In this document: positions 59,328-64,000 of the stretch, in pieces
Numbering within the stretch: the stretch's first letter is position 1
Layout: the number at the start of each line of letters is the position of its first letter
Assembly (NCBI GenBank): GCA_910575585.1
Contig: CAJTGF010000002.1
Coordinates: 124,001 to 188,000, forward strand
Reading direction: 5' to 3'
Length of the DNA: 64,000 nucleotides
DNA from: Clostridiaceae bacterium
GTDB lineage: Bacteria; Bacillota; Clostridia; Lachnospirales; Lachnospiraceae
Notes under the pieces: model-generated
Told to the model about the DNA's origin: nothing
Seen by the model: the letters and a program-made list of their open reading frames with translations, nothing else
Databases searched by the model: none
Program-made: the position numbers and the translations under genes

Positions 59328-60674
59328 CTAATTTTCCCGGTACAGCGGCACAAGGACCGATATGGTAAAGACCCCTTCCTTTGCCTCCGCATGCACCGCG
59401 CCGTTATAGGCCGCCGCCGCGGCCCTGACATTGCCAAGCCCCAATCCGTGTCCCAGTCCATCCTCCTTTGTGCTGACGCCTATCGGCGGCGCGGCGGATA
59501 TGCCCGCGGAGTTTTGCGCTTCCAGCAAAAGACATTGCTTCACCTGCCCCATATAGATCCGGATAAACGGATCCTCCTTCCCCGCAAGCCTTGCGCAGGC
59601 TTCCAGCGCATTGTCCAGGATATTTCCCACTATGACGCACAGATCCATCTCCTTCACCGGACAATCGGAAGGCGCCCGCACATCGCACTGCCAGAGGATC
59701 CCCTGCTCCATGGCCTGCCGCTTTTTATGGTAAAGAAGGGCATCCAGCACCAGGCTTCCCGTAACCTCATCCCCGGCCTCCACGCTGCCGGTCTCTGTCA
59801 TCTCCCTTAAATATCCGCAGGCTTCCTCCCACCGGCGGTTGCGCACCAGGTTTTCCAACGCCAGCATATGATTCTTCATATCATGCCTTAACCGCTCCAT
59901 CCGGCTGTACTGGTCCTCCATCATCTCATAGTAAGCCACCTTTGCCCGGTACTGTTCCCCGTCCCGCTCCTGCCTGTCGATCCGGTCCATCCCAAAGACA
60001 AATAACCCTGTCACCGCCATGGACAGACCGAAAAAAAGGCATAGAGCCATGTTGCTGAAAAGCTGATTCTCATACACCCCAAAACTCCCCCAATCATGGA
60101 CCATGATGCCGTTGCTGGCGGCCCAGTTGACCAGATCCGTTATAAAGACCACGGCTCCCAGCACAAAGCTCCCGCAGAGATACCAGCTTTTTCTCTTGCC
60201 CTCAAAGATTGGCGTAAGCGGCTTTGACAGCCCGTTTACGGCCATGATTCCGGCCCCGTAAGTCAAGACCATAAGGATCAGGCCGTCTATTTCCTCTTTT
60301 TTTCCTGTGAACCGAAAAAATAGCAGTCCGCCGCAGACCAGAACCGCCTCGCTGAAATTCCATATTAATTCCGTCATCGCCGCCACAACGGCAGCCGCAA
60401 ACACCCGTTTCTCCCTTTCCCCTCCAAACACCGCCGTCACCAGGATCACAAGCAGAACGTGGCTTAAGGCCGCAGCCAGAATATAGGGGACCCCGATATC
60501 CTCCAGCCACAGCCTTCTGACCATGCGCGCGCAAAAAAGAAGCCCGCCAAAGATCCATGCCTGTGCCGGCTTCCCCCTAAGGCGCTTTTTGAGAAAACAG
60601 GAAACACGCATCCCATACAGCAGATAACAAGCCGCGGACAGCCCCATTTCCCAGCTGCCCCACGACCCGCTCAT
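59328..60674 (-). CDS. GHKL-type sensor histidine kinase (AgrC-like)
   Basis: A 448-residue kinase with about six N-terminal membrane helices (residues 10-250). The phospho-acceptor His is in RLRHDMKNHMLALE, and the N box is VIVGNILDNALEACARL. The G box is GHGLGLGNVRAAA, of the GHKL class used in quorum-sensing and LytS/AgrC systems. It would sense a peptide or small molecule at the membrane. Its ATG overlaps the stop codon of the response regulator by 4 bp. No AgrB/AgrD genes are visible nearby, so its ligand is unknown. Confidence 0.9.
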   Translation of the reverse strand: MSGSWGSWEMGLSAACYLLYGMRVSCFLKKRLRGKPAQAWIFGGLLFCARMVRRLWLEDIGVPYILAAALSHVLLVILVTAVFGGEREKRVFAAAVVAAMTELIWNFSEAVLVCGGLLFFRFTGKKEEIDGLILMVLTYGAGIMAVNGLSKPLTPIFEGKRKSWYLCGSFVLGAVVFITDLVNWAASNGIMVHDWGSFGVYENQLFSNMALCLFFGLSMAVTGLFVFGMDRIDRQERDGEQYRAKVAYYEMMEDQYSRMERLRHDMKNHMLALENLVRNRRWEEACGYLREMTETGSVEAGDEVTGSLVLDALLYHKKRQAMEQGILWQCDVRAPSDCPVKEMDLCVIVGNILDNALEACARLAGKEDPFIRIYMGQVKQCLLLEAQNSAGISAAPPIGVSTKEDGLGHGLGLGNVRAAAAAYNGAVHAEAKEGVFTISVLVPLYREN

Positions 60675-61387
60675 AAGATCCCTCCGTTTTTTCTCATGTA
60701 TGCCAGCATCTCCTGGCCAAACGCCTCGTACCTGCGCCTGGCGATCAGAATCCGTTCCCCGTTGTCAAGGACTGCCTCCTGCCGGTTATAAACCTCCACA
60801 TACCTTAGATTCAGCAGATAACTTTTGTGGCACCGGAAAAATCCCTTTCCCTTAAGCTGCTTTTCCAGCGTTCCGATCTGCTCATACCAGGTAAAGACTT
60901 CCCCCTTCTCATGGACCTGTATCTGCCTTCCCCGAATCTCAAAATACCGGACATTATCCAAAAAAAGCTTTCTGCTCTGCCTGTCTTTGCTGATCACCAT
61001 ATAGTCCCGGGCAACCTGCCGCTGCCGCTCCACGGCCCGCTTAAGCACAAAGCGAAGCTTTCCCTCATCCACAGGCTTTACCAGATAGTGGAAAGCCTCC
61101 ACATCATAGGCGTCAAACACGTACTTCCGGCTGGAAGAAAGGAAGACCAGCGCCTTGTCATAGGCAAGCTCCCGGCATCTTTTGGCAGTCTCCATACCGT
61201 TCATGCCGTCCATAAGGATGTCCAGGAAAATAAGATCAAACCGCCCCAAAGCTTTTAACAGCTCTCCTCCGCTGCCAAACTGGTGGATGGAGCAGGCGAT
61301 GCCCATGTCCTCCATGATGGTCCTGATCTTTGCCGATATGGTCAGGCAGTCCAAAAGCTCGTCATCGCAAACCGCAATCGATACCAT
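60671..61387 (-). CDS. LytTR-type response regulator
   Basis: A 238-residue regulator with a receiver domain (phospho-acceptor Asp56 in LIFLDIL, Lys104 in YLVKP) and a C-terminal LytTR DNA-binding domain (IRGRQIQVHEKGEVFTWYEQ; FFRCHKSYLLNLRYVEVYN). It controls genes through direct repeats typical of LytTR proteins and is encoded first in its operon, with the kinase coupled by a 4-bp overlap. The promoter is at 61593-61621, and the leader in between is a long imperfect palindrome. Confidence 0.93.
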   Translation of the reverse strand: MVSIAVCDDELLDCLTISAKIRTIMEDMGIACSIHQFGSGGELLKALGRFDLIFLDILMDGMNGMETAKRCRELAYDKALVFLSSSRKYVFDAYDVEAFHYLVKPVDEGKLRFVLKRAVERQRQVARDYMVISKDRQSRKLFLDNVRYFEIRGRQIQVHEKGEVFTWYEQIGTLEKQLKGKGFFRCHKSYLLNLRYVEVYNRQEAVLDNGERILIARRRYEAFGQEMLAYMRKNGGIL

Positions 61388-61413
61388 ATCCCAACTCCTC
61401 CTGACATCCTTTA

Positions 61414-61574
61414 TGTACTCTCGGAGTCTCTTTGTGCCTGATTTTGTGAGATGATTTTTTGTCAGATGCGCATAAATTTATGAGGCGTACGTGGAACGTA
61501 CGTTGATTAAATTTATGTGCATCTGACGGAAAATCATCCACAAAGGCAGGTGCAGGAGAGATTCCGAGAGTACA
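61414..61574. repeat. 161-bp imperfect palindrome in the leader of the two-component operon
   Basis: Left arm 61414-61492 and right arm 61496-61574 are near-complementary, from TGTACTCTCGGA at the outer ends to CGTACGT/ACGTACG around a 3-nt centre (GGA). Matching inner blocks include TGATTTT, GTCAGATG and CATAAATTTA. The region between promoter and start codon is otherwise gene-free. Confidence 0.85.
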
Positions 61575-61592
61575 TCTTTTTTGTACGCTGTC

Positions 61593-61621
61593 ATTATACC
61601 ACCAGATCTTCCTTTGCTCAA
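61593..61621 (-). promoter_or_regulatory. Promoter of the LytTR/GHKL operon
   Basis: Minus strand TTGAGC (61616-61621), 17-bp spacer, TATAAT (61593-61598); the transcript would start near 61586 and carry the palindrome as its leader. Confidence 0.7.
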
Positions 61622-61663
61622 CCGATATGGTGTAAAATAACCGTTTCTTGTGGCAGACGAAAG

Positions 61664-62827
61664 TTACGGTTCACCCCCCAGTACCAACACCTCATACTCC
61701 CGAAGCTTTAGTCTCCCGCCTTCTACCATCCTTCCCTCATAATTCCCCAAAATCTTCTCCTGCTCCTCCCACTCCTTTTTTGCCCAAACTTCACGCGCGC
61801 GCGCCGTCAGATTGCAGATCACCGTCAGCCTTTTCCCCTCATAATCCCTTGTATAGGCCAGCACGTCCGGATTCTCCCGCTCAAAGAAGGCGATGCTCCC
61901 CTTAGCGATCACATCCCTTTCCTTCCGCAGCCGTATCAGCTCCTTATAGAACCCGTACACCGAATCCGGATCCCCCACCTGGTCCTCTGCATTGATCTCT
62001 CTTACGTTATCCGCCGTCTCAATCCATGGCTCCCCGTGGGTAAACCCCCCGTTTTTCTCGCCGCGCCACTGCATCGGCGTCCTGCTGTTGTCCCTGGACC
62101 GGGCTGCCAGGATCTCAAGAGCCTCCCTTTTTGTCTTCCCTTTCTCCAAAAGGATCCGGTAATAATTCAGGCTCTCCACGTCCCGGTACTGGTCAATGCG
62201 GTCAAAATGCGGGTTGGTCATGCCGATCTCCTCCCCCTGATAGATATAAGGGGTGCCGCGCATCAGGTGGATCGCCGCCAGCATCTTGGCCGACGCCTTC
62301 CAGTGCTTTCCCTCATGGCCCATGCGGCTGACGATCCGGGGCTGGTCATGGTTGCACCAGAACAGGGCGTTCCACCCGTTTCCCCGTTCCATGCCCACCT
62401 GCCACTCTTCAAACAGTTTTTTCAAAGCCATCCGGTCCGGCTCCATCAGCGCCCACTTATCCCCGTCTTTGTAATCCACCTTCAGGTGATGGAAATGAAA
62501 ACACATGGAAAGTTCCCGCTGCCCCGCCCCCTGATAGGAGTATTGGATGCAGTCCTCCAGATGGGTGGAGGACATCTCCCCCACGGTCACCATGTCCGCC
62601 ATGGTCCCAAACCTGGGGTCTATGGCGCAGTAATCCGCCACGTCATACCCGTTGTCCTTTTGAGGCGAGGGGAACACCGGCGTAAGCCACAGAAAGGAAA
62701 CCCCCGGCTCCTTAAGATAATCCAGCTTTTTTATGATGCCCCGCAGATCCCCTACGCTGTCCCCGTCAGAATCCATAAATGACCTTGGATAGATCTGACA
62801 GATCACCTTATCTCTAAACGCTTCCAT
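61664..62827 (-). pseudogene. GH13 oligo-1,6-glucosidase with internal deletion
   Basis: The 387-residue frame has both ends of an alpha-glucosidase (normally about 555): N-terminal [20 protein letters not shown] and region III VGEMSS (acid/base Glu), then [12 protein letters not shown] (region IV). After [10 protein letters not shown] (about residue 78) it jumps directly to VTVGEM. About 165 residues are lost, including region I (DxVxNH) and region II with the nucleophile Asp (GFRxD). The deletion keeps the frame, but the product should be inactive. Confidence 0.85.
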
Positions 62828-62937
62828 ATCCTCGCTCCTTTTCCTTACTGGATCCTCATGATCACCGTCTCTTTTTCCTTAACATCCATTTCCAGGACAA
62901 CGCGGTGCGGCGGGGATAACATAGACAGCAAAAAACC

Positions 62938-62982
62938 AAAGGCGCAGGCCCCTCATAGATCCTATGAAGTCCTGCGCCTTTT
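62938..62982 (-). terminator. Terminator after the YhcH gene
   Basis: Minus strand AAAAGGCGCAGG pairs with CCTGCGCCTTT, then GGTTTTTTG. Confidence 0.75.
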
Positions 62983-63003
62983 CCTTAACGGCATCCTAAT
63001 TAT

Positions 63004-63468
63004 TTAATTCTCTTTGATCTTAACCACGATCTTCTTTACATGGCAGGGTTTGCCGTCCGCCGCCTTGGGCTTGTGGCCGTCCCAGGGATTAAAGACCACA
63101 AACTCCCCGGCATGGACCGGCACCCGCAGTCCGGCCACGGAGTTGTCATAAAACGCCACATCCTTCTCCTCATTATAGGGGACCGCAACCTTCAGCTGAT
63201 CCACCGGAGCATAGGTCATGACCTCGCATCCCTCCACGATATACTGGATATCCGTGTAATCCCTGTGGGACTCATACTTAGCCTCCTCCCAGGGCACGGT
63301 CTCCAGTTCCATCACATTGGCGTACACGTTCATGCCGTCAATCTCATGCCTGCCGTTTTCCAGAGTCTTTAAATCGTGGCTCTTCAAAAAATCCACCGCC
63401 TTGGCGTAGCGTCCCTCAATGCCCAGATTTCGGTAAAAGTCCAGGTTTGCCGCAAAATCAAAAATCAT
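63004..63468 (-). CDS. YhcH/YjgK/YiaL-family protein
   Basis: Start at ATG 63468 (MIFDFAANLDFYRNLGIEG), seven bases after AAAGGAGG; 154 residues. A cupin-like beta barrel with likely metal-binding residues (ESHRDYTDIQYIVEG, GEFVVFNPWDGHKPK). The group includes EbgC-like sugar-modifying proteins and is often linked with sialic acid or glycoside use. Here it stands alone with a terminator and no sialic acid genes around. Confidence 0.9.
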   Translation of the reverse strand: MIFDFAANLDFYRNLGIEGRYAKAVDFLKSHDLKTLENGRHEIDGMNVYANVMELETVPWEEAKYESHRDYTDIQYIVEGCEVMTYAPVDQLKVAVPYNEEKDVAFYDNSVAGLRVPVHAGEFVVFNPWDGHKPKAADGKPCHVKKIVVKIKEN

Positions 63469-63548
63469 TGGTCTGCCTCCTTTGTGACATATTTCCACGA
63501 GTTGTTTCCCATTCAGTATACACCACAGACCCTGGTTTCCACAATCCC

Positions 63549-64000
63549 CTATTTATAAAATTCGTGTCCCTGATACCCAAACAGGTAGGTCAGTTTCCCG
63601 TCAAACCACCGGACCGCCCTGCTGCGGGACGCGGACCGGTTCATAAAGTACAAAGCGCCCTGGGAATAATCCTCCCCCTTTAAAGCCCGGTCCACGCTGT
63701 CTTTGGTCTCATTGCTGACTTTGCAGGTGTTGATGCTGCCGTTGGACACCGGGGAAAACTGGGAAGGCTGATACACCACGCCGGTGACGGAATCGGGAAA
63801 TTCGTCGCTCTTTACCCGGTTTAAGATCACATTGGCCACCAGGATCTTCCCCTTCCTGTCACAGACCCCAGCCTCGGCCTCCACGATCTTTAAAAGGACC
63901 TGGTAGTCCTCCCGGCTTATGGATACGGCTCCATTTCCACCGGCCGCCTCCACGGCCTGACCGTCATCTCCCTGCCCTGCCCCCTGGTCCCCCTCCTCCT
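63549..64000 (-). CDS. SleB-type cell wall hydrolase, cut by the window edge
   Basis: The frame enters from the right edge (at least 150 residues); a start near 63953 is only nominal. The hydrolase_2 domain is visible: EDYQVLLKIVEAEAGVCDRK (catalytic Glu region), GKILVANVILNRVKSDEFPD and GALYFMNRSASRSRAVRWFD. An acidic/Gln-rich linker (GDQGAGQGDDGQAVEAAG) precedes it. Such enzymes cut spore cortex or cell wall peptidoglycan. The signal peptide would lie outside the window. Confidence 0.82.
   Translation of the reverse strand, partial: EEGDQGAGQGDDGQAVEAAGGNGAVSISREDYQVLLKIVEAEAGVCDRKGKILVANVILNRVKSDEFPDSVTGVVYQPSQFSPVSNGSINTCKVSNETKDSVDRALKGEDYSQGALYFMNRSASRSRAVRWFDGKLTYLFGYQGHEFYK

Noticed and set aside
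1-64000. tRNA, rRNA, riboswitch or T-box elements
   Set aside because: No cloverleaf, rRNA block, T-box core or known riboswitch consensus was seen by eye; a covariance-model scan was not possible.

Overview
The window comes from a spore-forming, low-GC-phylum (Firmicutes) anaerobe of the Lachnospiraceae type, close to the Enterocloster/Hungatella/Lachnoclostridium group. The evidence is the sporulation genes (yqfC, yqfD, gerW/ytfJ, a SleB-type hydrolase), strong SD sequences (AGGAGG), sigma-A promoters with 17-bp spacers, and the order yicC-gmk-rpoZ-rimO-pgsA-cinA. No tRNA, rRNA or CRISPR array was seen. Almost all housekeeping genes lie on the minus strand.

Layout. (1) 1-4.4 kb: yqfD (cut by the left edge), yqfC, rpsU and alaS with a tiny membrane protein. 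(2) 4.6-8.2 kb, plus strand: zinc alcohol/polyol dehydrogenase, MerR regulator, chemotaxis receptor. (3) 8.3-15.7 kb, sugar use: a frameshifted PTS IIB-like gene, a GH31 glucosidase, and a sugar-acid cassette (IlvD/Edd dehydratase, GntP permease, GntR regulator). (4) 15.7-36.1 kb, mosaic mobile region: Rpn fragment, MerR with its operator but no recognisable target, MFS exporter, PEBP/HxlR pair, GNAT toxin-antitoxin, large serine recombinase, and a defective siphophage remnant. The remnant runs from tail chaperones through tape measure, Dit, tail protein and receptor-binding protein to holin and endolysin, with no capsid, portal, terminase or replication genes. It carries a moron gene with its own promoter and terminator. 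The region ends with HxlR and AraC regulators, TnpV and the 3' stump of a phosphotransferase gene. (5) 36.1-48.1 kb: SprA-like metalloprotease, YgiQ radical SAM, HAD phosphatase; then an AT-rich five-gene operon of nucleotide-related proteins (MazG, OYE-like flavoenzyme, dCTP-deaminase-fold membrane protein, dNMP-kinase-like P-loop protein, unknown protein); two membrane-anchored zinc-ribbon/LRR paralogues; RluB and RsmF. (6) 48.1-49.8 kb: scrap zone with an antitoxin next to a truncated toxin, and YARHG and OB-fold fragments. (7) 50-61.4 kb: gerW, DUF2953, cinA, pgsA, rimO, rpoZ, gmk, yicC, and a GHKL kinase/LytTR regulator pair behind a long imperfect palindrome. (8) 61.6-64 kb: internally deleted GH13 glucosidase, YhcH, SleB hydrolase cut by the right edge.

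The most interesting items are the AT-rich nucleotide operon at 39.6-42.8 kb (candidate defence or nucleotide-sensing system, including a deaminase-fold membrane protein that seems to lack its catalytic residues), the phage moron, the four-copy 14-bp array at 19.57-19.64 kb, and the 161-bp palindromic leader of the two-component operon. All assignments were made by reading motifs by eye; no database search was possible.
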